DNA of 64,000 nt from G963717155 sp963717155 (GCA_963717155.1 OY970326.1:124001-188000); one strand, 5' to 3'; positions 36,443 to 45,919 are shown, numbered from the stretch's first letter. Program-made: numbers and translations. Notes: a model not told the origin generated them from the sequence alone.

Positions 36443-37360
36443 TCACGAGTACGACTCCTCCCTCGCCTTGACGAGGCGGTAGAGCGCGGTGTGGAGCGGG
36501 ACGTCGACGTCGTGGCGCGCGGCCTCGCGCACCAGGGCGCCGGTGATCAGCTCGATCTCCGTTTGTCTCCTTGCTTCGACGTCTTCGAGCATCGACGGAT
36601 AGTGGGCCGAGCCACGTCGCGTGGCGAGGACGTTCATCTCCCACGGGTCGTCGTGCAGCTCGATGCCCGCGGCCGCTGCCACGGCCTTGCCCTCGTCGAC
36701 CAGGTCGTGCACGAGATGTCCGAGGTCGCTCGGCCGCTCCTCGGCCGCGAAGTGCCAGTCGTGGCGCAGACCCGTCAGGGCGGCGACGGCGTTCACGGTC
36801 GCGTTGAAGATCAGCTTCGACCACTGCGCCGGCCGCAGGTCGGGCAGCGCCTCGACGTGGAGTCCCGCCCGCGTCATGAGGTCTGCTGCCTCGCTGACGA
36901 CCGCGAACGGGGTCTCCTCGTACGGCCCGAGCCACGTCTCCGTGTCGAGGACGTACTCGACGTGCGTGTCCGAGTGGCGTGTGCCGCTCATGAACGTGAC
37001 GCCGGAGATGATCGGCCAGCTGCCTGCGCGGCGAACCGCCTCCTCGGCGCCGAGGCCGTTCAGCACGGTCATGATCGTGGCGTCCGGGAAGCGGCCGTGC
37101 AGCGATCCGACCGCCGCCTCGAGCCCGCCCGCCTTCGTCGCCACGATGCCGAGGTCGAACGGCGGAAGCGCATCGGGGTCTGCCGATGCGCGCACGGCCG
37201 CCTGGCGCTCGCTGCGCCCGCTGATGTGCAGGCCCTCCCGCTCGAGCGCGGCCGCCTGCTCGGGTCTGCGCGTGAGGATCGAGACGTCGGCGACCGCGGC
37301 CAGATGGCCGGCGAAGAGGCTGCCGATCGCTCCCGCTCCTATGACGCACACGCGCTCCAT
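36443..37360 (-). CDS. Ketopantoate reductase-like oxidoreductase (ApbA/PanE)
   Basis: 305-aa NADP-dependent reductase with GAGAIGSLFAGHLA, IVATKAGGLEAA, SKLIFNATVNAVAALTG (catalytic Lys, substrate Asn) and EARRQTEIELITGAL (catalytic Glu). It is complete, without a frameshift. The ATG at 37360, behind GGGAGAG, removes an unneeded extension. It lies 46 nt before the importer binding-protein gene and 82 nt after tryptophan dioxygenase, the widest gap in this block, where a promoter is likely. Compare the copy at 30777. Confidence 0.87.
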   Translation of the reverse strand: MERVCVIGAGAIGSLFAGHLAAVADVSILTRRPEQAAALEREGLHISGRSERQAAVRASADPDALPPFDLGIVATKAGGLEAAVGSLHGRFPDATIMTVLNGLGAEEAVRRAGSWPIISGVTFMSGTRHSDTHVEYVLDTETWLGPYEETPFAVVSEAADLMTRAGLHVEALPDLRPAQWSKLIFNATVNAVAALTGLRHDWHFAAEERPSDLGHLVHDLVDEGKAVAAAAGIELHDDPWEMNVLATRRGSAHYPSMLEDVEARRQTEIELITGALVREAARHDVDVPLHTALYRLVKAREESYS

Positions 37361-37442
37361 GGCTACCGGCTCTCCCGCCTCCGCCAAAATTTGATCAAGT
37401 ATCGCGATCGCTCAGGTGTGCGTCAATGCAGGTGCCGCAGTG
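37361..37442 (-). promoter_or_regulatory. Probable internal promoter before the PanE-like/Liv genes
   Basis: 82-nt gap containing an AT-rich island rare in this DNA: GATACTTGATCAAATTTTGG on the minus strand, with the palindrome TTGATCAA. A -10 element GATACT lies about 50 nt before the ATG. The TGATCAAA segment recurs at the CoxM-like start (46780-46787). Confidence 0.4.
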
Positions 37443-38177
37443 CTACTCGTCCGCAAGCTCGGTCAGCGTGTTCCGGACGTCCCAGAGCGCCGGATACAGC
37501 CGGTGCGTCGTGAGTCCGGCGAGCACGGCGACGGGGGTCCCCTGGGTGCCGATGGCGCCACCCCCGATCACGCGCTGCACCATCTTGACGTGCACGTCGC
37601 GCCAGATCGCCGCCCGCTCGTCGAGCTCGATCAGCGCCTCGGCGAGGTCGTAGGTGTCGGGGTGGTCGAGCGCCCGCGTGTAGGCCTCGGCCAGCGTCAG
37701 GCCGCTCGCCGAGAGGCGTGCCTCGAACGTGCTCCAGAGCCGCCGCGCGCTCGAGCGGAACGTCCGGAAGCCCGGCGAGTCGAATCCGCTGCCATGTCCG
37801 AGCGCCTTCCGAACCTCGTGGTACTCCCAGGGCGAGAGGCGCTCGAGCATATGCAGCGCCTCCGTCACGATCACGATGCAGTGGTTGGCGCGTCCGAGGA
37901 GCCGTAGCGCGCGACGGATCTCGTCGTCGCCGATCAGCACGATCGCCTCGTCGATCTCGAAGCAGGCGAGCTTCAGCCACAGCTCGGACGACTGGTGCAC
38001 CGTCTGGAACAGGCGCTCGTCCCGGTGCACCATCTCCTCCGGCGTCTTCTGCAGGGCGAGCAGCTCGTCGGTGCGCAGGTAGCGCTCGTAGTCGCTCGCT
38101 CCCGGGCCCGGGAGGATCGGCTTCAGCTCGCCGTGCTTCAGCTCGTCGCGCGCCGCAGCATCGTGGTCGTCAGACAC
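37443..38177 (-). CDS. kynA: Tryptophan 2,3-dioxygenase
   Basis: 244-aa haem enzyme that opens the indole ring of tryptophan to N-formylkynurenine. Typical segments are SDYERYLRTDELLALQ, TVHQSSELWLKL, the haem-ligand His in WRDVHVKMVQRVIG, and GTQGTPVAVL at the C-terminal substrate loop. The GTG start lies 8 nt inside the M24 gene in front. It would supply formylkynurenine, and after deformylation the kynureninase at 26749 would give anthranilate. Its placement inside the hydroxylase/importer block ties that block to indole or kynurenine chemistry. Confidence 0.93.
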   Translation of the reverse strand: MSDDHDAAARDELKHGELKPILPGPGASDYERYLRTDELLALQKTPEEMVHRDERLFQTVHQSSELWLKLACFEIDEAIVLIGDDEIRRALRLLGRANHCIVIVTEALHMLERLSPWEYHEVRKALGHGSGFDSPGFRTFRSSARRLWSTFEARLSASGLTLAEAYTRALDHPDTYDLAEALIELDERAAIWRDVHVKMVQRVIGGGAIGTQGTPVAVLAGLTTHRLYPALWDVRNTLTELADE

Positions 38178-39328
38178 GGACGATCCCGTCCGGGAACGGG
38201 CTCAGCTTCTGCGGGCCCGCGGGCGTCACGTGGAAGTTGTCCTCGACGCGGAGGCCGCCGCCCTCGGGCCAGTAGCAACCGGGTTCGATCGCGAGCACCA
38301 TGCCCTCCTCTACCTCGACGTCTGCGGCCTGGTGCGCGTACGGCGGCTCGTGCGCCCGGGCGCCGATCCCGTGGCAGATCGGATGCGTGGGCTGGTCGGG
38401 GAAGCCGATCGCCGCGATCCCGGCGCGCACCTGTCGATCCATCTCGGCGAGGCTTCCACCGGGCCGAGCATGTGCGACGGCGCCGTTGTAGACCTCGACC
38501 AGCCCCTGCTCCAGCTCCGCGTAGCGCGGCTTCAGCTCGCCGCAGACCAGGTTCTTCGTGTGGTCGGCCCAGTAGCCGTCGGCGCAGACCCAGATCTCGA
38601 ACAGCGTCGGCTCGCCCTCGATCACGGGAGCGGACGAGGTCGCCGTGAACGTCTTGATCGACGGCCCCGACCAGACCAGCGAGAACGGGTAGGCCAGGTC
38701 GACCTTGCCGCGCCAGCCCGTGCCCTCGCCGTGGACGAACGCCTGCCAGATCGCCGCGGCCTGGGCGCTCGTCATGCCCGGGCGGATCAGCGTGCGAACG
38801 TGCTCCATCGCGGCTGCGGCGATCTCGTTCGCGAGCACCATCCGCTCGACCTCCTGGGTCGTCTTGATGGCGCGCGCCCGGACGAGCACGGCGGTGGCGT
38901 CGAGCGCGTCCGGGAACGCGTCGAACCAGCCCTTCGCGAACGTCGTCGGCTCGCCGACCATGCGGTCCGACGCCTGCGTCCCGCCCGAGAGCTCGATCGC
39001 CACCCGGTCGTACCCGCGGGCGGCCGCGGCGGCCAGCTCGAGCGCGCGCAGGCTCGGCGGGCGCGGATCGTCCGGGTCGTAGCCCGGGGAACAGCCGCAC
39101 GTCCGACGTCCACGCCGTGCGCGCCGCGTCGGCCTCCGACGCCTCGAGGCAGAACAGCACCGGCTCGCCCTCGCGCGGGAAGACGCACGCGTCGTAGCCC
39201 TTCATGCCCCAGAAGTTCGTGAGGTAGACGATGTTGTCGGGCGTCCGCACCACGAGCGCATCGAGATCGCGCTCGGCCATCAGGGCCCGTACGCGGTCGA
39301 GACGAGCGTCGTCCCGGGGAAAGGTCAC
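38170..39328 (-). CDS. M24 metallopeptidase (Xaa-Pro peptidase-like), frameshifted
   Basis: About 386 aa: an N-terminal creatinase-type domain (RVRALMAERDLDALVVRTPDN) and a C-terminal pita-bread domain. An extra G in CCCCGGG near 39085 shifts the frame; the corrected text is FPGYDPDDPRP. Unlike the copy at 29663, all five metal ligands are visible: two Asp in CADGYWADHTKN, His in CHGIGARAHE, Glu in IEPGCYW and Glu in RVEDNFHV. It therefore probably cleaves an X-Pro bond or a related amide using two metal ions. GTG overlaps the upstream FAH-family stop. Confidence 0.85.
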
Positions 39329-40204
39329 CAGCGGACGCGCGGCGGCGCCGGCTCGCCGTGCCCTTCCTGCCACGAGATCACCGGGTTCCGCAGCACGCCG
39401 ATCCCCTCGATCTCGCACTCCATGACGTCGCCGGGCTTCAGGTAGAGCGACGCGGCGTCCGGGGAGAAGCCGGCCACGCCCGAGACGGTGCCCGTCGAGA
39501 GCACGTCGCCGGCCGAGTAGCCGAGCGGCGAGTAGTGGCTCAGGATCTCCGGGATCGACACCGACATGCGCGAGGAGTGCGACTCCTGGCGAGCTGCGCC
39601 GTTGACGCGGAGCTCCATCGCGAGGTTGTGCGGGTCGGCGATCTCGTCGGGCGTCACGATCCACGGGCCGAGCGGGCAGAACGTGTCGATCGCCTTGCAG
39701 AACGAGAACACGCCGGAGCGCATCTCGCGGCGCTGGATGTCGCGCGCCGTGATGTCGTTGAAGATCACGTACCCGCCGATGTAGTCGTCCGCGTCCTCGG
39801 GCGCGAACCACTTGCCCGGCTTGCGCAGGATCACGGCCAGCTCGAGCTCGTAGTCGAGCTCCTCGGTCAGATGCTCGGGGTAGATCACCGGATCGTCCGG
39901 CCCGACGATCGCGTCGACGTTCTGGAAGAAGCCGATCCAGGGCGCGATCTCGTGCGACCAGCCGACCTGCTTCGACTCCTCCTCGTGCTCGCGGAAGTTC
40001 CCCGCAGTGTGGAGGAACTTCGTCGGCTTGATCGGTGCGCGGCAGTCTCGCCTCGGCGAACGGCACGCGGACGCCGGTCTCATCCGCGCCTCCGCGCTCG
40101 AACCACTCGACCATCGTCGGCACTGCGAGCACGGCGATCTCGTCGCCGTCGACGTGTCCCACGGCAACGCCGGTGTCGGCGTGCTCGAACGTGACCAGCT
40201 TCAC
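39325..40204 (-). CDS. Fumarylacetoacetate hydrolase family protein (frameshifted)
   Basis: About 293 aa, N-terminus VKLVTFEHADTGVAVGHVDG. One extra base near 40045 (CTGCCGCGCACC) shifts the frame before APIKPTKFLHTAGNF. The catalytic FAH fold has metal ligands in DYELELAVILRKPG (Glu-x-Glu) and in FNDITARDIQRRE (Asp), plus GTVSGV. The family cleaves C-C bonds of acylpyruvates or hydrates and isomerises ring-opened dienes in aromatic catabolism. The GTG has AAGGGG upstream and overlaps the M20 stop. It is the most direct hint of ring cleavage in this block. Confidence 0.86.
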
Positions 40205-41440
40205 GTAGTCCCCTTCTCGACTCCACAGATCCGCATGGCCGCGCGCGCGTAGACCTCGGCGGTCCGAACGAGTCCGTCGATCGACAGGTTCTCGCCTCGC
40301 GCAGTGTCCATGAGCCCGGTCGATGTGCCGTAGTTCACGGTCGCGACCCCGTAGCGCGTCAGCGCGGACGCATCCGAGAACCAGCGCGTGACGTCGCGCT
40401 CGGGCGGCGAGCCGAACACCTCCGCGTGCGTCGCGTCGATCGCTGCGACCAGCGGGTGATCCTCGGCGATCTCGGCGCCCGGCGCGGTGACGTAGATCTC
40501 GCCGTCGACGCCGAACTGCGGGAAGCGCGACTGCAGGCCGCGAACCATGTCCATCACCTGTCCGCGTGCGACGGCCATCGGCTTGGTCGGCGGCACCCGG
40601 ACGTCCAGGAAGAGATCGGTCCGGTGCGGAGTGCGCGAGACGCGCCAGCCGAACCCGCCGGCGATCGCCCCGACGTTGACGAGTGCGCCGACCCCGCGGT
40701 ACGCGTTCTCGGGATCGGCCTCCCAGGAGCGGGATCCACTCGAGCACCGCGTCCATCACCTCGCGCATGCGCAGGATCGAGTTGAGATCGCGCTTGCCGT
40801 CCGAGAACGCCGTGTGGATGAAGTTGCCCTGCGTGCCGATGCGCAGCCAGAGCGAGCCGAAGTGCCCGAGCACGACCTTGCCCTCGGTCGGCTCTCCGAG
40901 GATGCACATGTCGGCGACGCCTCCATGGCTGACGAGGTAGCGGGAGCCGGCGGCGTAGCCCCGGTACTGCGGGCCCTGCGCGTCGCCGTACTGGGTCTTC
41001 TCGATCTCGCCGCACACCGCCGCGATCATGCAGTCGCCGCGCAGCGTGACGCCGGCGTCGGCGAGCGCGCGCAGCGCCTCGACGTAGCACGCGAGCGCGC
41101 CCTTCATGTTGGAGATGCCGAGGCCGTAGAGGTTGCCGTCCTCGACGAACGCGCTCGGCTGGAATCCCGGCACGCCGGCGAGCCACGGCTCGCGGCCGGA
41201 GTAGGAGGTGTCCATGTGCCCGTTGAACATCAGGCTCGGACCGCCGCCGGCGCCCTCGCGGATCCCGAGGACGTTCGCACGTCCCTCCTCGACCTGCTGC
41301 CACTGGACGCGCAGACCCATCTCCGCGAACGTGTCGCGCACGAGCTCGGCCATCGCCTGCTCGTCGCCCGTGAAGCTCGGCGTGCCGATCGCCCGGCTGG
41401 CCCAGTCGACGAGCCGCGCGCGGTCGATCGCGATCGTCAC
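40201..41440 (-). CDS. M20 family metallohydrolase (ArgE/DapE-like), frameshifted
   Basis: About 413 aa. It has metal motifs FNGHMDTS and GISNMKGALACY, an acidic CGEIEKTQYG (catalytic Glu position) and LGEPTEGKVVLGH. The frame breaks near 40725, where an extra C in CCCGCTCCTGG precedes WEADPENAYRG, and the C-terminal domain (VDGEIYVTAPGAEIAEDHPLV) follows. It is a different branch from the 1716 enzyme: deacylase or desuccinylase type, cleaving an N-acyl bond. GTG overlaps the LLM stop and its stop overlaps the FAH-family start. It probably removes an acyl, formyl or carbamoyl group after ring opening. Confidence 0.85.
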
Positions 41441-42537
41441 GCGACCTTGGCGGCGGCGGCGGAGGCCCGCACACGCGGGAGGACCCGCTCGCCGAACAGG
41501 CGGATCTGCTCGTGCCGGTTCTCGCCCCAGAGCTCGAGCATGATGTGCGAGCAGCCGGCGGCGCGGTACTCCTCGATCGCGGCGACGCAGTCGTCCGGCG
41601 TGCCTGCGATCGGCTTGCAGCGGTCGAGGATCGAGTCGGTGACCTTCGCCTTGGCGGCGAGCCGGCCGCCGTGCTCCATCGCCTCTGCGACGGGCCGGAT
41701 CTCCTCGGGGTCGATCCCGGCGAGCTCGAGGAGCGTGTCGGCCGAGCCCTGGATGTTCTGCACCTTGTTGGCCAGGTACATGCCGGCGATCTCGCGCGCC
41801 CCGTCACGGCCGGCGTCGCGATCGGTGGCGTGGATCGACGCGACGATCGTGCAGCCGACATCGACGGAGGCAGGATCGCGTCCGGCGCGCTCGGCGCCGA
41901 TCCGAACGTTGCCGCAGGTGTACTCGACGAACGCCGGGGTCGTGATCGAGGGCGTCAGCAGGCCGTCGCCGAGCTCGCCGCCGAGCTGCTGCATGCGCGG
42001 CGCCGTGCCGGCCACGTACACCGGGACGCGCCAGCGGGGAACATCGGCTTCGGGCCGGAGCGCCGGGATGTCGGCGGAGAACACCTCGCCGTCGTACACG
42101 AAGCGCTCGCCTCCCAGGATTCCGCGCACGATCGCGATGGAGTCGCGCATGTGCGCGAGCGGCCGCGTCTCCTGCGGCGTGCCGCCCTGCTTCGTGCTGT
42201 TGAGGAAGATCTTCGAGGTGCCGAAGCCCGCGATGAAGCGGCCGGGTCCGGCGGCCTCCTGCACGACGCGCGCATCCATCGCCGCCTGCACCGGGTGGCG
42301 CGTGTACGGCGAGATGATTCCCCAGCCGACGGCCAGGCGCCTCGTCTCGAGCGCGATCATGCCCGCGAGCACGGTGGACGACTTCGCCTCCATGCCGTGC
42401 TTGCGCCACCACGGGTAGGCCTCGGCGAGCCAGATGGTGTCCATCCCGGCCTCGTCCATCGCGCGCGCCGACTCGAGCATCTCCTCGAGCGGCTCCATGG
42501 TCAGCTGCATCACGCCGACGCGGAATGGAACGCTCAC
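41437..42537 (-). CDS. LLM class flavin-dependent oxidoreductase
   Basis: 366-aa luciferase-like TIM barrel with VGVMQLTMEPLEEMLESARAMDEAGMDTIWLAE at the N-terminus, GWGIISPYTRHPVQAAMDARV, and a GRFIAGFGTSK phosphate-binding loop region. It uses FMN or coenzyme F420; actinobacteria use either and the motif does not settle it. In an oxygenase role it could open a ring or oxidise an amine next to the molybdenum hydroxylase. The frame is intact, and GTGA overlaps lie on both sides. Confidence 0.88.
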   Translation of the reverse strand: MSVPFRVGVMQLTMEPLEEMLESARAMDEAGMDTIWLAEAYPWWRKHGMEAKSSTVLAGMIALETRRLAVGWGIISPYTRHPVQAAMDARVVQEAAGPGRFIAGFGTSKIFLNSTKQGGTPQETRPLAHMRDSIAIVRGILGGERFVYDGEVFSADIPALRPEADVPRWRVPVYVAGTAPRMQQLGGELGDGLLTPSITTPAFVEYTCGNVRIGAERAGRDPASVDVGCTIVASIHATDRDAGRDGAREIAGMYLANKVQNIQGSADTLLELAGIDPEEIRPVAEAMEHGGRLAAKAKVTDSILDRCKPIAGTPDDCVAAIEEYRAAGCSHIMLELWGENRHEQIRLFGERVLPRVRASAAAAKVA

Positions 42538-42977
42538 GCGGCCGCCTCGACCTGGCGCTCGAGCGCCGCGAGCACCTGACCCACCTGCTGGTTGATGATC
42601 GGCTGCAGCACGCGCTGGCCCATCGAGCCGACGGCGCCCGCGATGCTGACATCGGCCTGCCAGGCCATCGACGTGTGGGCGCCCTCGCCGCTGAGCGTGA
42701 ACGATGTCGTCATGTCCATCAGCGCGCCGACGCCCTTGCCCTTCGCGCGCATCGACGAGAACTCGAGCGGCCGCTCGTCGAGCTTCTCGAAGTCGATCGA
42801 CATCTTGAGGCCCCCGAGGCCGAGCGGGATCTTGACCCTGGCCTTCCAGTGGTTGTCGTCGACGACCTCGAATCCCTCGACCCCCGGCATCAGGTTGGCC
42901 ATGCTCTCGGGGTCGCTGATCACGGCCCAGACGCGCTCGCGCGGGGCGTCGAGCTCCTTGGTGCCCTCCACCTTCAC
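42534..42977 (-). CDS. CoxG-like SRPBCC protein
   Basis: 147-aa START/Bet v1-fold protein of the CoxG family: VKVEGTKELDAPRERVWAVISDPESMANLMPG, ending in GQVLAALERQVEAAA. CoxG-like proteins accompany molybdenum hydroxylases and are thought to help anchor them to the membrane or bind substrate. The GTG start overlaps the CoxL-like stop. It is normal length without the C-terminal membrane helix of longer CoxG forms. Confidence 0.87.
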   Translation of the reverse strand: MKVEGTKELDAPRERVWAVISDPESMANLMPGVEGFEVVDDNHWKARVKIPLGLGGLKMSIDFEKLDERPLEFSSMRAKGKGVGALMDMTTSFTLSGEGAHTSMAWQADVSIAGAVGSMGQRVLQPIINQQVGQVLAALERQVEAAA

Positions 42978-45430
42978 GAGGACCGCACCTCGACGTTCGC
43001 ACGCGACGCCTCGGGGTTCCGCAGCATCTCGAAGACCCGGTGGTACGGGTTGTGGCTGTCCCAGACGACGGGTCGGCCAACCGGCTCGAGCGCGTCCTGC
43101 AGCGCTGCGCAGACGGCGTGGATGCCCGCGCCGCCGCCTTCGCCCATGCCCTTGGTGCCGAGCACCGAGAAGGGCGACGGCGACTCGATGGCGTCGGTCT
43201 TCAGCGGCGGCATGTCGAGCGCGTGCGGTACGTGGTAGTCGTAGAAGTTCGGCGTCAGCAGGTTGCCGTCGTCGTCGTAGGTGAACGACTCCCACATCGC
43301 CGCGCCGATCGCGTGCGCCGTCGCGCCCATCACCTGTCCCTCGACGATCGCCGGGTTGACGCGGTTGCCGCAGTCGTCGACGACCGCGTAGTCGACCAGC
43401 TCGTAGACGCCCGTCTGCGGATCGACCTCGATCGCGCAGGCGTGGATCTGCATCGCGTATGTCAGCGTGAGGTTGCCGAACTTCCGCTCGAAGTCGGGCA
43501 GCTCGAACGGCGGGCGGTACACGTGGCGGACGTTCATCGTGAGATCGAAGTCGTCCGGGAAGCCGGCGTTGTTGACGTTGATGATCGCGCCGAGCGCCAT
43601 GAACGGGAGTGCCGCCTCGGGGTTGCCGCGAATGCGTGCGAACCCGTCGGCCAGCTCGATGTCGTCGGGTTCGACGCCGCCGAGCACCATGCCCGCGAGC
43701 TGGCGCATCTGCACCGCGAGCTTGGTCGCCGCGCCGTGTACCGCCGAGAGGCCCGACACCGCGAACTGGCTCGCGTAGGTGCCGGAGAAGCCCGAGTTCG
43801 AGTTCCAGTACGTGTCATGTCCGACGCGCACGTTCACGATGTCGGGCGAGCAGCCGAGCAGCTCGGCGACGACCTGCGCGGCCGACGTCTCGTGGCCCTG
43901 CCCCTGGGGCGTCGTCCCGAGCGTGACGACGAGCTCGCCGAAGATGTCGAGCTTGACGGTCGCGACCTCGTTGTTGCCCGAGAACTGCAGGTCGGGGTTG
44001 ACGTAGCGCGACTGGGCGAAATTGTTCGTCCCGGAGTCGAGCGTGGAGCCGATCCCGATGCCGAACAGCTTGCCGCGCGCCTTTGCCTCGGCGCGGCGCG
44101 CCTCGAGCGTGTCGTAGCCGATCATCTCGAGCGCCATGTCCAGCGCGCGCGGGTAGTCGCCCGAGTCGTAGATGCCGCCGCTCGGCGTCTCGTAGGGCAT
44201 CTGCTCGGGCTGGATGTAGTTCTTCTTGCGGATCGCGACCGGATCGAAGCCGAGCTCGTGCGCGACGATGTCGATGACCCGCTCGGTCATCCAGAGGTGC
44301 TGCATCCGCGAGTAGCCGCGGTTCGGCGACACGGGCGCCTTGTTCGTGACGACCTGCTTGTAGTCGACGCGTATGTGGCGCCACTGGTACATGCCCGGTG
44401 TCACCTGAACCCAGATCGCGCCGCCGAGCGGCTCGTAGCGAAGGAACGCGCCGGCGTCGTCGAGCGCCTTGCAGCGGAAGCCGAGCAGCGTTCCGTCGGC
44501 CTTGACTGCGACCTCGAGCTCCTGGAACCAGCGCTCGTTGCCGTGCGACATCGACTGGTGGAAGTCGGTGCGCCACTCGGTCCACTGGATCGGCCGCCCG
44601 AGCTTGCGCGCGAGCAGGCAGCAGGCGACGAGCTGCGGGTGCGACGTGATCTTGTTGCCGAAGCCGCCGCCGATGTCCTGCGTGACGAGCCGCAGCTTGT
44701 CGATGCCGACACCGAGCGCCGGGCCCATCATGATCGCCGCAAAGCCCGGGAACTGGTTGTTGCAGTGGATCGTCCACTGGCCCGTGCCGCGGTTGTACTC
44801 GACCAGGGCCGCGTCGCACTCGAGCGGAGTCGAGTTGAAGCGGTCGAAGTGCAGCTCGTTGATGCGGACGATGTGGTCGGCCTCCGCGAACGCGGCGTCG
44901 ATGTCGCCCCACTCGTAGACGCCGCTCCAGCTCTCGTTGCTGCCGATCTCGTCGTGCAGGACCGGCGTGGCCGGATCCGTCGCGGTGCGGGCGTCGACGA
45001 CCGCGCCGAGCTGCTCGTACTCGACCTCGATGAGCTCGGAGGCGTCGCGCGCGAGCTCGCGCGTCGTCGCGACGACGGCGGCGACCGGATCGCCGACGAA
45101 CCGCGCCTTGCCCACGGCGAGGGCGTAGTCCTTGAGGTTGCCGCCCGGCGCCGGGGCGATCTGGAAGAACGGCTCGGTCAGGATCGCGACCTCGTCGCCG
45201 GTCAGCGTGCCGATGACCCCGGGTGCCTCGAGCGCCGCGGCCACGTCGATCGAGACGATCTTGGCGTGCGCGTACGGCGAGCGTACGAAGTGCACGAAGC
45301 CCATGTTGTGGCGCTTCATGTCGTCGACGAAGACGCCCTGCCCCTGGACGAGCCGGCGGTCCTCCTTGCGCGGCACGCTCGTGCCGATGACCCGGCCGAC
45401 CGTGGTGGTGTCGGAGGTGACGGTGCTCAT
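42974..45430 (-). CDS. Molybdenum hydroxylase large subunit (CoxL/XdhB family, non-CO type)
   Basis: 818-aa molybdopterin-binding subunit. It has GTSVPRKEDRRLVQGQG at the N-terminus, QDIGGGFGNKI, GQGHETSAAQVV in the cofactor domain and the active-site base Glu in GTKGMGEGGGAG. In true CO dehydrogenase the substrate loop reads AYRCSFR; here the aligned region is SPNRGYSRMQH, with no Cys, so it is not a form-I CODH. It should hydroxylate a carbon next to nitrogen in a heterocycle or aldehyde. Intact. ATGA overlaps with the iron-sulfur subunit. Confidence 0.92.
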   Translation of the reverse strand: MSTVTSDTTTVGRVIGTSVPRKEDRRLVQGQGVFVDDMKRHNMGFVHFVRSPYAHAKIVSIDVAAALEAPGVIGTLTGDEVAILTEPFFQIAPAPGGNLKDYALAVGKARFVGDPVAAVVATTRELARDASELIEVEYEQLGAVVDARTATDPATPVLHDEIGSNESWSGVYEWGDIDAAFAEADHIVRINELHFDRFNSTPLECDAALVEYNRGTGQWTIHCNNQFPGFAAIMMGPALGVGIDKLRLVTQDIGGGFGNKITSHPQLVACCLLARKLGRPIQWTEWRTDFHQSMSHGNERWFQELEVAVKADGTLLGFRCKALDDAGAFLRYEPLGGAIWVQVTPGMYQWRHIRVDYKQVVTNKAPVSPNRGYSRMQHLWMTERVIDIVAHELGFDPVAIRKKNYIQPEQMPYETPSGGIYDSGDYPRALDMALEMIGYDTLEARRAEAKARGKLFGIGIGSTLDSGTNNFAQSRYVNPDLQFSGNNEVATVKLDIFGELVVTLGTTPQGQGHETSAAQVVAELLGCSPDIVNVRVGHDTYWNSNSGFSGTYASQFAVSGLSAVHGAATKLAVQMRQLAGMVLGGVEPDDIELADGFARIRGNPEAALPFMALGAIINVNNAGFPDDFDLTMNVRHVYRPPFELPDFERKFGNLTLTYAMQIHACAIEVDPQTGVYELVDYAVVDDCGNRVNPAIVEGQVMGATAHAIGAAMWESFTYDDDGNLLTPNFYDYHVPHALDMPPLKTDAIESPSPFSVLGTKGMGEGGGAGIHAVCAALQDALEPVGRPVVWDSHNPYHRVFEMLRNPEASRANVEVRSS

Positions 45431-45915
45431 CCGCGGGCTCCGGCCTGGGCCGCGCTGTGCACGGCCTCGACGATGTTCCAGTAGCCCGTGCAGCGGCAGA
45501 TGTTGCCCTGCAGCGCCTCCTTGATCTCGAGCTCGCTCGGGCTCGGGTTCTCGGCGAGCAGCGCCGACGCGCTCATCAGCATCCCCGGCGTGCAGTAGCC
45601 GCACTGCAGGGCGTGGTGGTCCGAGAACGACTGCTGCAGCGCGCTGAGCTCGTCGTTCGCGGCGAGGCCCTCGACGGTCGCGATGCTGGCGCCGTCGGCC
45701 TGGACGGCGAGCATCATGCAGCTCTTGATCGCACGTCCATCGAGGTGCACGGTGCAGGCGCCGCAGCTGCCGGTGTCGCACCCGATGTGGGTCCCCGTCA
45801 GGTCGAGGTCGTCGCGGATCAGGTGCACGAGCAGCCGTCGTGCCTCGACCTCGCGCTCGTACGTCGTGCCGTTGATCTCGACCGAGATCGAGCGGCTCGT
45901 GCTTGGCTCGGTCAC
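45427..45915 (-). CDS. Molybdenum hydroxylase [2Fe-2S] subunit (CoxS-like)
   Basis: 162-aa electron-transfer subunit with both iron-sulfur sites: plant-type GCDTGSCGACTVHLDG plus KSC, and the four-helix site QCGYCTPGM with NICRCTGYW. Electrons pass from Mo to FAD through these. The GTG has AAGGGG upstream and begins 4 nt after the CoxM-like stop. Intact. Confidence 0.94.
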   Translation of the reverse strand: MTEPSTSRSISVEINGTTYEREVEARRLLVHLIRDDLDLTGTHIGCDTGSCGACTVHLDGRAIKSCMMLAVQADGASIATVEGLAANDELSALQQSFSDHHALQCGYCTPGMLMSASALLAENPSPSELEIKEALQGNICRCTGYWNIVEAVHSAAQAGARG

Positions 45916-45919
45916 AGGA

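Noticed and set aside
38138..41440. 1100-codon multi-domain protein
   Set aside because: It strings together the M20, FAH-family and M24 genes through their indels; each has its own GTG start, stop overlap and complete family sequence once the frame is corrected.
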